Source of the DNA: Coprinellus micaceus
Lineage: Eukaryota; Basidiomycota; Agaricomycetes; Agaricales; Psathyrellaceae
Assembly: GCA_951394405.1 (NCBI GenBank)
Contig: OX596340.1
Coordinates: forward strand, 2,976,001-3,040,000
DNA length: 64,000 nt
Direction: 5' to 3'
The notes under the pieces are model-generated. The model was not told the origin of the DNA. It did no database searches and worked only from the letters and a program-made list of their open reading frames with translations. The position numbers and the translations under genes are program-made. This document shows positions 44,419 through 54,890 of this stretch, in pieces (the stretch's first letter is position 1; each line of letters begins with the position of its first letter).

Positions 44419-45522
44419 AGAGACTTCCGATGACCTTGTACGAGACTGCGAACATTCATACTTACGAACCTGGACGCCGCGCTTGGGAAGGACTGACATT
44501 AAATACATGTAGACCCGCGTGTGTATTCTACTCTAACTACCACCTATTTAACCACCCATTCCTTTACCTTTGTCGAAGTATTCGCTACGAACCATCCAAC
44601 GTCTTTACGCACCATTCGTTTGGCTTCCTCTGGGCAAGAAGATGTTCAAGCCGAGGAGTACGGATTGACATCAGTTTAGGTGCGCACCTGCATTTTCTAA
44701 AGGTTCTCGCTTGACCTTGGGTGACAGCCACTTCCCTTCCAGATAGGTGCCCTAACGTCATTATCGCACCCTGAACTCATGGCTTATCCGCCGAAACGGC
44801 AAGTACACATTTCCACCAGCCCGTCTCCTAGGATGGGGCTTTCGGAAACCCCTTCCGTGCCTTCCGCTTGGAGGTAAGTATGCAAAATGAGAAAGGGGGA
44901 CCCGGGTTTCAGAGCAAGGCTATGTTCAGATGATTATCCTTCGTGGTGTGTGTTTACGTTTTGAACCCAGATTTCAGCGATGTCTAATGGAGTAACGGAA
45001 ACCTCATCGCAATTTGTGCCTCGCTGCCTCGAGGAGAAACAGTACGTCGCACGCCTTCCTAATGCCCCGAAGGTCACCGACACAGACGGACAATCGTTCC
45101 CAAAACATAGCGGCCCCCATAGATTAGCTTCGATGGAGCGCGCTGTACTGGCCCTGCCATTACCACAGTGTTGACCAACCACGGCCACAGCAACTTGTCG
45201 AAGTTCGAGGCCATTCTGCCATCGTGCAGGCGGTGGACCATCGCCCATATCGTAGCACCGAGGGTCGTTTCAAGGCAAGCACCAACGAGGTCACAGAGGT
45301 GTTTGATGCACGGTAGTCATCTCACATAGTCAACACAGTCAACACTGTGCAACCACGGGCCGTAGCGATAGTGGCTCCGCAGTGCTTTGAAAGATGATCA
45401 CAGACGAACGGTCATGTTAACGTACGCCTGGAGCCGTTTATAGAAGCTCTACCGCCTTCAAAAGGCAAAGGAACGGCGGGCCTTCATGCGTGCCCAAGTT
45501 CCCTCCCTCTCCCGTCTCCACG
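44419..45522. other. Spacer between the RTA1-like genes
   Basis: No gene recognised. The minus-strand frame at 44934-45248 has no domain-like sequence. It must contain the promoter of RTA1-like B. Confidence 0.35.
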
Positions 45523-47009
45523 ATGTCGTCCCTCACAGGTATTCCGACGTTTTTAGCTTCGCATCCCAGCCGATTTGAAGACTGATTTCGTTCCTAACCT
45601 TGAATTAGACAGAGGCTTCATCCCCGAACTCAGCCCATACCACTACCTCCCATCCAAGGCGGCCGGCTTTGCCATCATCGTGCTCTTCGTGCTCTCGACA
45701 TGTGAGTCTTGTACAGAACTAAATATCGATCCGTTGACTATGACCCTGACCATAGCTGATAGTGGTGCACGCCGGGGTAGCCTTTTACCGTAGGCTTTGG
45801 TGGATCCTTCCCACCATCGTGCTTTGTGGAACCCTCGAAGTTCTAGGCTGGGCGGCACGTCTATGGTCGTCGTATGAGCCATACGAGATCACCCCCTTTA
45901 CCGTGCAGTAAGCTCCTTAAGCCTTCGACAGATGCCCAGTTCATCTAAAAGGCTGATGGGAGGTGTCAAGGATTACTGCAACTGTGCTCGGCCCAACACC
46001 CTTCCTCGCTGCCGTCTTCATCATGTTCGGAGAGGTGATCAAACAACTGGGGTCGGTTTATAGCCGCTTGACTCCGAAGTACTGTAAGTGCCGTTCCAGC
46101 CATTAGCGCCCGACTATCTATTTATGTGTGTTAACCCATGCTCTAGATGCAGTCATCTTCTGTTCATGCGTAAGTCTGTCCCCAGTCAGCCTAAGCCCCC
46201 GTGAGCGCACGGAGTGCTTATTCGCTGTCTGTATAGGATGTGGTTTCCCTTCTTATCCAAGGAGCAGGAGGTGGCATAGCTTCAAGTGCGGCGAACGGAA
46301 ATAGGGACCCCACCGTGGTATGTTTGGACATCTTGCAGCCCAATACTTGGCCAAAACCCATGGTTTTCTAACTCCCGAACTTGTGTACCCAGGGGGGCAA
46401 CATTATGCTGGCCGGCATTATCTTCCAGTTGCGTAAGTCCTGTGTCCCTGTTCCCTCTATTTCGTTTGTAGCTGAGAGCCACCAAATGATCAGTTGTCAT
46501 CTTCGTATTTATCCTCTGTTGCGTCGAATACTTCGTGAGGTACTTCTCCGGGCGTCCTTTGCGTAAGCCTGAACATGGGTCCACCACCGACACTCAACGG
46601 AACGAGTTCACTACTGATCTCAAGATTATGGTATCCGGCTTGGGATTCACGACTCTCGTCCTCTTCATTCGGTAAAGTCCCTTCGATTCCTTTATCCCTT
46701 CCCTCCAAATTGCTGACTCCTGGTGAAGGGCAATATACAGGACGATTGAGTTGGCAGATGGGTGGACCGGGAGGATTATCAGAACCGAGATTTATTTCAG
46801 TACGCTGCCCTTGAGCCACTCCCTGCACTGCTTGACGCTGACAAACCGCCTCAATAGTCGTCTTGGATGCTATCATGATTGTAGTGGGGATGTATACTAT
46901 GAATATCGTCCACCCAGGTCGGTTCCTCTACAATGCGACAATCGCGTCAAAGCGGTCCAGCTCCTCCGAGACCGTTACTGACAACTTCCAAATGAACTTG
47001 ACCAAGTGA
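45523..47009 (+). CDS. RTA1-like membrane protein B, 303 aa
   Basis: Tandem paralogue of RTA1-like A. Exons: 45523-45538, 45609-45701, 45763-45907, 45971-46083, 46147-46169, 46237-46317, 46393-46432, 46494-46671, 46729-46799 and 46858-47009. Landmarks are YHYLPSKAAGFAIIVLFVLS, LWWILPTIVLCGTLEVLGWA, VLGPTPFLAAVFIMFGEVIK, FCSCDVVSLLIQGAGGG, MLAGIIFQL, LFIRAIYRTIELADGW and IVLDAIMIVVGMYTMNIVHP. Exons 3 to 9 are 145, 113, 23, 81, 40, 178 and 71 nt, identical to copy A; only the first two and last exons differ. It likely sits in the plasma membrane with an extracellular N-terminus. Substrate or ligand unknown. Confidence 0.88.
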
Positions 47010-47143
47010 CGATCCCTCGAGACACGTCTTACTGGTATCGCACATGCACCTCTGAGGAGCTGTTAACGCTCTTTTGTATACCCCACTCCTTTTCGGCTAT
47101 GTATAGATCACGGGCAAGCTGTGCCAACTTTGTCATTGAATTA

Positions 47144-47157
47144 GGCGCTTAAGCGCC
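47144..47157. promoter_or_regulatory. Palindrome GGCGCTTAAGCGCC upstream of NACHT 4
   Basis: A perfect 14-bp palindrome containing TAAGCGCC on both strands, 97 bp before the NACHT 4 start codon. It occupies the position of the TAAGCGCCC 9-mer in the other NACHT promoters. Confidence 0.45.
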
Positions 47158-47253
47158 GGTGCCTGAATCAAGGCACGTGTTTGCCATGTGGCACCGTTGA
47201 AGACCGCTTTTATACAGAGTGATGCTGAATGGCCTTCCTTGTCTCCTCCCAAC

Positions 47254-49244
47254 ATGGAGTCCGCCATATCCCTGAATACCATCCACGGTAGCTTCGCTCA
47301 TGCTCATGACGTTCGCGTCGACACCCTCAACCACACAAATGCGAACAACATCTATCAAATGACCAACTCGCCTTCTAGATCACCGATGGATCGTGCGTCT
47401 CTCGAATAGTCGATACCTTCTCGATCTCTCAAGCAGTATGTTGATCGCGTTTCTAGGACTATTGGACAACATCGCCCCGGGCGCTGTTCACGACGCAGAC
47501 GAACGGTGCGACTCTCCCAAATGTCATCCCCAGACGAGAGTCGCAGTTCAGGAGAACATCCTCAGTTGGATCGCCCATGGAGACCGAGATGCAGAGCCGA
47601 AGAAACTTATGTGGATTACTGGACCAGCGGGGTCAGGGAAGACAGCCATCGCGGGCACCGTCGCTGAAATATGTCACCAACAAGGGTTTCTTGCCGCTAG
47701 TTTCTTCTTCTCTGCCTTCTCCGGATCCCATTTTCGACGATCAAAGAGGCGCTTAATCACTACCTTGGCCTACCAGCTCATGCAACACAAGGGCCTGCGG
47801 GAGCTCAAGGAACAGATCCTTTCTAGAATAGAGCGCGACCCGGTGGTCTTTCGGAAACGCTTGAAAGAGCAGATCGAGGTCCTCATTCTCAGGCCACTCC
47901 GGTCACTTCGTCGCCTGCCACGAGCGGACATTCCGAAGGTCATTATCATCGACGGGCTGGACGAATGTGATGCCGACATCCAAGAGGGTCGGAGCTCAGC
48001 AGAGGTTGGCTCCTGGAGATCAAGGGAGGAGGTGCATCAGGAGATTCTGTCTGCGCTCTTACAGGCCGTCAACGATCCCTCCTTCCCCTTCCGTATCATC
48101 GTGGTGAGCCGACCAGATCCAGTGATTGAAGACTTCTTCGAGTCAGTAGTGCCTAGCACTCTGCAGATATTCCTGGGAGATAGCTACCACCCGGACGCCG
48201 ACATAGCCCTATTCCTTCGAGCCAAGTTCGCGGACCTTAGGCGCCGGTACCGCCTTCCACAGCACTGGCCCAAAGAGTCGGTTATCGCCGTCCTTGTTGA
48301 GCAGGCCTCGGGTCAGTTTATCTACCCCGCTACGATCATTCGATTTATCGAAGACACCAAGGAGCCATACCGGCAACTCAAGCGGATTCTGGAGTGGCGA
48401 GTCAGTGACTCTCAGTTGAGCCCTTTCGCCGCATTGGATGAACTGTACTCCCGCATACTGCAAACCTCCCCGGACCCCATCCTTGCAGTGAAATGGATTC
48501 ACGCATTCAGGTTGCTGCAGCAGGACACCCCTTCCCTTCGGAGCGACGAATCGACATTGTTCATCAGGTCCTTCCTCGAGACCACCCAAGGGGAGATGAT
48601 GGGCGTGCTCGGCCACTTGACTTCACTTCTTAGCCTCGAGGGGACAGCGAATCGACCAGGATTCCACTTTTACCACAAGACTCTGCTCGACTTCCTGACA
48701 GACCATAGCCGTTGCGGCATTCTGTATGCCGGTCAGGCGGTCCAGTACGAGTTCCTGAGGGATAGGTGGTACCAGATCGTGAAAGGTGCGTCAATTCGTG
48801 GTGTCTGGGATGTTGGATTCTGCCAGCGTGCTGAGGGCGTTATTCCAGACCATAGGTTCCAAGTCCCCATAGAGAGCCCGGTGCTTGAGCACCGATTCCT
48901 CGACGTATATTCTCAAATGCCGAGGACCTGGCCAATGGTGCGCTTCATGGATCCGCGTCGTGACTACGTCGCCACCGATGCAGAATGGTGGCTGGGGTGC
49001 TTGGGATCGGTTTCCATGAGTCCTTGCATTCACCACATGTTCCGGGCGGTGCACACTCGTGTAAGTGGCCATTTCCGAGGCATTCATTCTCGTCGCTTAT
49101 TTTTCTATCCAGTGTCCGTGGTACCGATGCCTCCCCTCTTGCAAGGTGTGGAGGAGGCGGATACTCCAGTATAGCAGGCAGAATGGGCTCCCTGCCCCGG
49201 GGAAAATTGAGCTATTTCTCGATAAGTTTGTAGCGAAGATTTGA
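47254..49244 (+). CDS. NACHT-domain NTPase 4, 603 aa
   Basis: Exons 47254-47392, 47457-48785, 48849-49060 and 49113-49244. The N-terminal exon (MESAISLNTIHGSFAHAHD, then an Asn-rich LNHTNANNIYQMTN) joins RLLDNIAPGAVHDADE. Walker A is GPAGSGKT (about 102-109) and Walker B is IIIDGLDECD. IIVVSRPD and FYHKTLLDFLT follow. The C-terminal module has YVATDAEWW and then CPWYRCLPSCKVWRRRIL, ending in a short helix-like tail. The 63-nt intron 48786-48848 has no in-frame stop, so reading through it keeps the frame and adds 21 residues. I placed it because the spliced product aligns with other copies. Predicted STAND switch; ligand unknown. Confidence 0.8.
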
Positions 49245-49932
49245 TATATCATCATTCGGGAGGGACGTAGCAAGGTCATAGAGGAAGCTATGTTTCGTGT
49301 AGGCTCACTGTCAATGTGTGAGGTCTCCTAGGTGCGTCAGTCTAAGCCAGAGTCAGTGCGAACTCATGGCTAGTCTCGCGAGGAAAGTCAAAGCTATCGT
49401 CGCGGATCTCCCCAACATGAAGCCAGTACTCAAAGCAAGGCCGGGTTCACATGGGCAAATTCTTGGGCTTACCAGCATACAAGACCCAATAAGGTGCTGT
49501 ACTATGTTGCGCTCTAGTGCAAATGAGGTTTCAGGAGCAAGACGAGTCGATATCCCAATATCACAGGGGCCCTGCTCACAATCACAGGTTCAGCGGTACC
49601 CTTCAAGCCGCAGGGCTTACCCGCGAAATACACCCTTCTTGCAATGATTAAACCCGACGCCGGGAGAGTGGGGATGCGTCGACGTCGTGGTTAGCGCCTG
49701 AAAAGGACACTGGCCTCGGACTCGCCGACGGCAGGGGTCGGGATTCGGCGAGGAGTGCCGGCCTGGGCGCTTATCATTTCATCACAGGCACCAGCTTGGC
49801 ATCAAACTGGTCCGTGCGTTTAGTTGAGTGGTCTGCGGCTTTACAAAGGCTGGCAACGTCATCCTTGGCCTTCCCCAACATCGTTTTTTCGCTATTCGAA
49901 CCTGACTAGGCTTAAGATCGCACTTCTTCCCA
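49245..49932. promoter_or_regulatory. Intergenic region with inverted TAAGCGCCC 9-mer
   Basis: The 9-mer (as GGGCGCTTA) is at 49765-49773, about 160 bp before the F-box gene start. No other gene recognised. Confidence 0.4.
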
Positions 49933-51465
49933 ATGGCGAGCGCAGAGGCTCCAATCCAGGCCCTATCTGCAGAAGTAGTCGTCTACATTTTCTCCGTTGT
50001 GATCTACTCCACACTCCCAACCATCGCTGGAGCCTCTGCTCCAAGTTCGGGGATTGCATCGAACCCTGAGGACTCCTCCACTCCGATCACCCTCAGCCAC
50101 GTATGCAGCACCTGGCGGACGCTCGCGTTATCTTCTCCGGAGCTGTGGAGCACAATCTGCATCACTCGAGCAGGCGGAGGGCATTCTCACCTCCTCGAGC
50201 TTTGGCTTTCAAGATCGGGCGAAAGGCTACTCGACCTGTTTGTGCGGGACGGTTCGGGGTGGTCGGGTGCGTCAGCCCCGCACCTCATTCGGGTGTTGAA
50301 CATGCTTTGCAGTGTGAGTTCGCGATGGAGGAGCTTCAAGATAGAGAAATCACGTACGTGGTGGCCGACGGAAGTATCGACCCATCTCGCACGCCATGTT
50401 CCCATTGCAACTCTCCAGGCACTCCAGCTCGAAACCCTCGTTTTCGAACTCAGACCCGCGGCGCCCTATGCAGGATTTTACGGCCAATGGAAGAAGGTCA
50501 TCGCCAGCTCACCAAAGCTCAAGAGACTAGCGGTGTCCTTCATGCCCATCCAGTATGATGACTCAAGGGTAGATCCCCCCGACACCGATCCCACGCTCAG
50601 CGTGGTCGCTCCTTGGGGACGCCTCACGTCACTGTGCTTAACCGCCGTCTCTCTCTTCGCTTTTGGCTCGAAGAGAAAGAGCTTCCTCGACATACTTTCC
50701 GAATGCAAGAATTTGGAGACACTGTCAGTGTCACTCGATGACCATACGCCGCCCCCTAAACCTGATTTCCCGGTGGTGGCATTAACAAAGCTCCGTACCC
50801 TCAACGCCGTGGGGAGGGGGTCCCTCTCGATCCTCATGGATACGTTGAACCTCCCCAACATCTTATACCTGTCCGTTCATACTGAGACCACCGCTTCTAG
50901 TTCTCACAACACCTATTCCTCGTTCTCCGAGCTTCTCTCTCGTTCGAATTGCCACCTTCAGTCATTCTCGTTCCGCGACTGCGGCAACGACGCGACACAG
51001 TCTCTGAACGCACTGCTCACACACCCCGGCCTTTCCCACCTCTCAAATCTACGCGTTGGAAGTCGTGTCGACACGACGACCCTTACGGAAATTGCGTACG
51101 GATTGGAGGCTGTACCATCGCTTACGCACTTGACCCTCGATTCTGTCAGGCTTTGCCACCCCGGGACCGAATCCCCGTTGGTCCGCCTTGCCCTCTCTCG
51201 CCGCCTCATCGAGCCTACCACCACTTTACCTCCCAAGAATCGCGCTGCGTTGGCATCACTTCATGTCAATTTCGAGTCCCAAGCCGACTTTACACATGAG
51301 TTAGATTCTTGGAACTCTCGCATCAGCCAGCGACTTGGGCGTGTGGATAGGCGGTACAAGCACACTGGAACGGGTTTTGGGACGAGGCCATTTGGGAAGG
51401 AGTTGAGGTGTGGTGACTTCTCAATGGCTTTCGATGGTCACGATGGTCACTTCCAACGAGGATGA
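49933..51465 (+). CDS. F-box domain protein (copy 3, distinct type), 510 aa
   Basis: Single exon. The F-box-like N-terminus reads LSAEVVVYIFSVVIYS and then, after a Ser/Ala-rich insert, LSHVCSTWRTLALSSPELWS. It continues with LELWLSRSGERLLDLFV, typical of the large agaricomycete F-box family. The body is rich in irregular leucine repeats (LETLSVSLD, LSHLSNLRVGS, LTHLTLDSVRL). Expected to be an SCF ubiquitin-ligase adaptor. It is not close to the pair at 3.5 and 11.3 kb. It sits between two NACHT genes and has the same upstream 9-mer. The ATG at 49933 gives a compact N-terminus. Confidence 0.75.
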   Translation: MASAEAPIQALSAEVVVYIFSVVIYSTLPTIAGASAPSSGIASNPEDSSTPITLSHVCSTWRTLALSSPELWSTICITRAGGGHSHLLELWLSRSGERLLDLFVRDGSGWSGASAPHLIRVLNMLCSVSSRWRSFKIEKSRTWWPTEVSTHLARHVPIATLQALQLETLVFELRPAAPYAGFYGQWKKVIASSPKLKRLAVSFMPIQYDDSRVDPPDTDPTLSVVAPWGRLTSLCLTAVSLFAFGSKRKSFLDILSECKNLETLSVSLDDHTPPPKPDFPVVALTKLRTLNAVGRGSLSILMDTLNLPNILYLSVHTETTASSSHNTYSSFSELLSRSNCHLQSFSFRDCGNDATQSLNALLTHPGLSHLSNLRVGSRVDTTTLTEIAYGLEAVPSLTHLTLDSVRLCHPGTESPLVRLALSRRLIEPTTTLPPKNRAALASLHVNFESQADFTHELDSWNSRISQRLGRVDRRYKHTGTGFGTRPFGKELRCGDFSMAFDGHDGHFQRG

Positions 51466-51903
51466 TGGTACTGTGTAGCTGCACGCCCCTCCGACTTCAT
51501 CCCAATAATACTCGAGATCCGGTGTCCTCGGGTACCTTGTTATAACTAGCATTTGGGTGTGCTGAGCAATCGAACTTCTCTTGTGCTCGGCTTAGACTCA
51601 CCGTAAATATAATTGTAATCTACATGGTGTTCCTGCCCAGCCCTGTCTCAATGCCATTCTTCTGCGTTTATATCTATCCGGGTGTACGGCCCAGATAGTG
51701 TGCGAATCTATCTGTGCGCCAGCTGGGGCCTTCAGTTGGGTACTTAGACCTTCAAGCTTCAAGGCGGGGGCACAGGATATCGCGTGAGAAAATCCCAGGC
51801 AACTCAGTTAAGCGCCCATCGCTGAAGGGTGTCCCTTGCCTTCTCCCTCCATTGTCACTAGACCGGCTACCTGGGATTCCCCGCCAATTCAGCACAAGTT
51901 GAA
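51466..51903. promoter_or_regulatory. Region upstream of the NACHT 5 pseudogene with TAAGCGCCC
   Basis: TAAGCGCCC is at 51809-51817, 87 bp before the (frameshifted) NACHT 5 start. No other feature recognised. Confidence 0.4.
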
Positions 51904-54640
51904 ATGCATGCTGATGGGCTGCTTTCAAGCACACAGCCCATCGTCGCAAGAAACGCTCATGTTCGAAACGTCGCGGGGGATACCATGATTACAGCAGGAC
52001 GACTATCCAGCTTTCTAACTCTGGTAGACATGGTATTGATCGTATGTCTGAACCTTATCTCGGTTTGAGACGCGAATTGCTCACTCAAAACGCTCCTTCT
52101 CTGCAGCCTTTCAACGGTTGCTCCAACACGTGGCAGATGGCGCCCTCCACGACTCTGCAGAGCGCGGCCCTGACGCGCCCAAATGCCATCCAGAAACGAG
52201 GACCGCCGTACAGAAGGAAATTATGAGCTGGATTCGACATGGCGACGAGGACGACACTCCAATGAAGCTCCTCTGGCTTACCGGTCCCGCTGGATCCGGC
52301 AAGACTGCCATCGCTGGAACAATTGCAGACCAATGCTACAAGGAAGGTTTACTTGCCGCCAGTTTCTTCTTCTCAGCATTCGCCGGGTCCAAAAATCGGC
52401 GCTGGAAGAAGCCAGTCATACATACACTCATCTATAGGCTTATCCAACACAAATCCATCGTGGGTTTGAAGGAGGAGGTCCTCGCCGTCATCGAAGACGA
52501 TCCATCTGGACCAGCAACTTGAAGAACTCGTGTTGAAGCCGCTTCGCAAGGTCGCTGGTCTTTCGAATCGTCAAAATTGGCCACAGGTCATTATAGTTGA
52601 TGGGTTAGACGAATGCCAGGGGAACAGCGAGTTGGACATCGGCACGGAACGAGACAGTCAGGAATCGAGGACGACGGCTCACAAGGAAATCCTCTCGGCT
52701 TTATCCCGCGCAAGCGCAGACCCTTCATTCCCCTTCCGCGTTGTCATCGCCAGTGACATTTCGTCAAAATCTGAGGCTCTGTGACCCGTGAGTCCGTGAC
52801 AGACGAATTGATTGTTCAATGTTTTAGTACAGTAAGACCAGCTCAGGGTGCTCACGTGGGGGGCCGCACCACAACAATCAACAACGACTGCACTTGGGAA
52901 CCCCAATCAACTTCCTTCCAACGTACCGTCACCTCCCACAGCAACAGCAACCAGAATGCCGTGGCCAGCCTATGTCTCCAATACGTTTGAGGCTATCCCT
53001 GGAGGGGTTAACGGCGCAACTGATGAATCGCTGTTCTATGGACCATACAACACCCTCCTGACATACCTATTTCCACCCACCGACAACTACATGATATCGC
53101 CTCAGTTCAAGCGACCGCCTGAGGGCTGGTCCATCGACTTCACCACGGTCTTCATCGTCCAAAGGGCGTTTCACCCTGTATTCTTCCTTGAAATCAAGCA
53201 TCCCGGGGACTACACGCATCGCTCGTCTCGCGCTGCCGCGGACGACCAGATGAGGATACGGTTCTTCGATCTTGCGGATGTAGTGGAACTTCCCGTCATA
53301 CATGGCGTGAGCGCCCTTGGGACCCGCCTCTGCTTTTATTCGTACACCCGCGACGACAACGTCTTGGACCCTCCCCGCATTCCTCCGGATATCGAGCGCA
53401 TGAACGACGTTGCACCTGCTGCACGATGGAATTTCGATATATTGTCAGACGAGGGTGTGGCGAGGATGACGCAGGTTGCAAATGAGGTGAAGGCCATGGT
53501 AGTCCAGCACGCATGGTAAGCCGCCGTCTCAGCGTCCCTCGCAAATTTCTTGCTGATATCTATCCCCAGGTAAAAATCCGAGTTGTGTTGGTGGTTGGTT
53601 CCTGTATGAATAGTCAAAAAAGATGTCGATAGTATCCTTCCGCTTTCGTTTGTATGTGTTTGTATGCCACGCTGTTCCTCCTCCAGTTTCACCGTCACTG
53701 GAGTAGCAGTTGAGAAAAGGTTGCGCCTCCTTATACCCCTTTGCCGCCTTCGTGGCGGACTGGTTGCCAACCATTAAAATTTCATTTTGTAACAAATAGC
53801 TGTATGTGGATTGCCATTCAGAATCTATGGATAACTTCGACGTGAAAAGGGAGTAGATTAAGCCTATGTAAAAGATGTACTGGCAATCAAAGCGATTACA
53901 TGTGTATTGGCTTCGAATACGCCGCCATCGCTGCCTGGTACTTCAAGGAACTACTTGAGTCGTACCCTGGCGAGACGGAGTACGTGTTGGGGAGTTTGAC
54001 GTCGTTGGTTGGGCTGGCGGATGAGCAAGAGGGATCTCGCTTCCGTTTCTACCATAAGTCATTGCTCGACTTCCTCGGGGACCCAACTCGAAGTGCAGAG
54101 CTTCACGTAGGCGAGGAAAATGTCACCCGTTTCACCGAGAAACGCTACTATGACGTCTTGTGAGGTTCGTATCGAATCTCGATTTTCGATCTCGTTCACG
54201 ACACTCATGTTGTTGCAGGGAAAGGGCCTCAGGCCAATACCAATCCTTCGACATACACACTATCAAAAGGCTTCCCTGGCCATTTTTGCAAATGGTTCGA
54301 AAGGTATATTGATCGTCGTGCCAGGTACTCGTCGAGCGATGTCGACTGGTGGTCTGGCAACGTTCCCGAGTCTAAGAACGACGACATTCCCTGTATGTTC
54401 GCTTCAGTTCACCAGCAAGTAAGTTACGATGCCCTTCTTGTTCGCCAAACATATCAACTAATTTCCACGATGTTCAAGTGTCGCTGGTATCACTGCCTCC
54501 CCGCTTGTGATGTCTGGAGGAAGGGCATACTGTAACACTGCGAACGGGAGGGTTGGCGTGTCCCCACAGCGGCCGAGATTTTACAGGACAGGTTCAAAAA
54601 ACAGAAGTACATGTACGGGGCGAACGAACGAGGATACCCC
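51904..54640 (+). pseudogene. NACHT-domain NTPase 5, broken and interrupted
   Basis: Closest to NACHT 7. The N-terminal exon begins at 51904 with AHVRNVAG and then shifts frame; a different frame continues YHDYSRTTI and SNSGRHG. The second exon, from about 52107, is intact through LLQHVADGALHDSAERG, GPAGSGKT and KKPVIHTLIYRLIQHKS. A ~17-nt loss near 52503 then shifts frame. The next frame carries IIVDGLDECQ and FPFRVVIAS. After about 52755 the region from SRPE to the end of the linker (about 145 codons in other copies) is missing and foreign sequence takes its place until about 53930. Homology resumes with FKELLESYPGETEY and FYHKSLLDFLG, a stop at about 54160, YSSSDVDWW, then CRWYHCLPACDVWRKGIL and a premature stop. 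Not expected to make a working protein. Confidence 0.75.
52956..53519 (+). CDS. PD-(D/E)XK-like protein inside the NACHT 5 pseudogene, 187 aa
   Basis: Intact single-exon frame starting MPWPAYVSNTFEAIPGG and ending at 53519. It lies in the segment that replaced the middle of NACHT 5. The sequence resembles a multi-copy agaricomycete family of unknown function that I recall from other genomes. SIDFTTVFIV, then HPVFFLEIKHPGD, gives the spacing D...(E)xK of the PD-(D/E)XK nuclease fold. VSALGTRLCFYSY and LNDVAPAARWN-like pieces (here MNDVAPAARWNFDIL) follow. No signal peptide or membrane segment. Nuclease activity is inference from the motif only. The frame is open upstream to 52848, but no ATG lies there. 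Confidence 0.55.
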   Translation: MPWPAYVSNTFEAIPGGVNGATDESLFYGPYNTLLTYLFPPTDNYMISPQFKRPPEGWSIDFTTVFIVQRAFHPVFFLEIKHPGDYTHRSSRAAADDQMRIRFFDLADVVELPVIHGVSALGTRLCFYSYTRDDNVLDPPRIPPDIERMNDVAPAARWNFDILSDEGVARMTQVANEVKAMVVQHAW

Positions 54641-54890
54641 TTACGCGACTCACCCGGTGGGCAAGCCTAGGGTTGGGGCAGGAAGATGTATGTTACTTGA
54701 AACTACGTACATCTTCACGGGATCGCGTATGGCCCTATCATGAAGTTCTTCAGTACGTTTGTGGGTGACCCATCTTCGCGCTAAACGTAGGTTCAAGTTG
54801 TGAGGAGAAGGTTGACTGTGGGATGGGACCAAGCACGCAGACGGTTCAGAACGTCGTTCACTGACAGTTGGTGATCGTATTTTGCTTCAG

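Noticed and set aside
49318..49647. Plus-strand 109-codon frame between NACHT 4 and the F-box gene
   Set aside because: No recognisable features and no consistent splice sites. Treated as intergenic.
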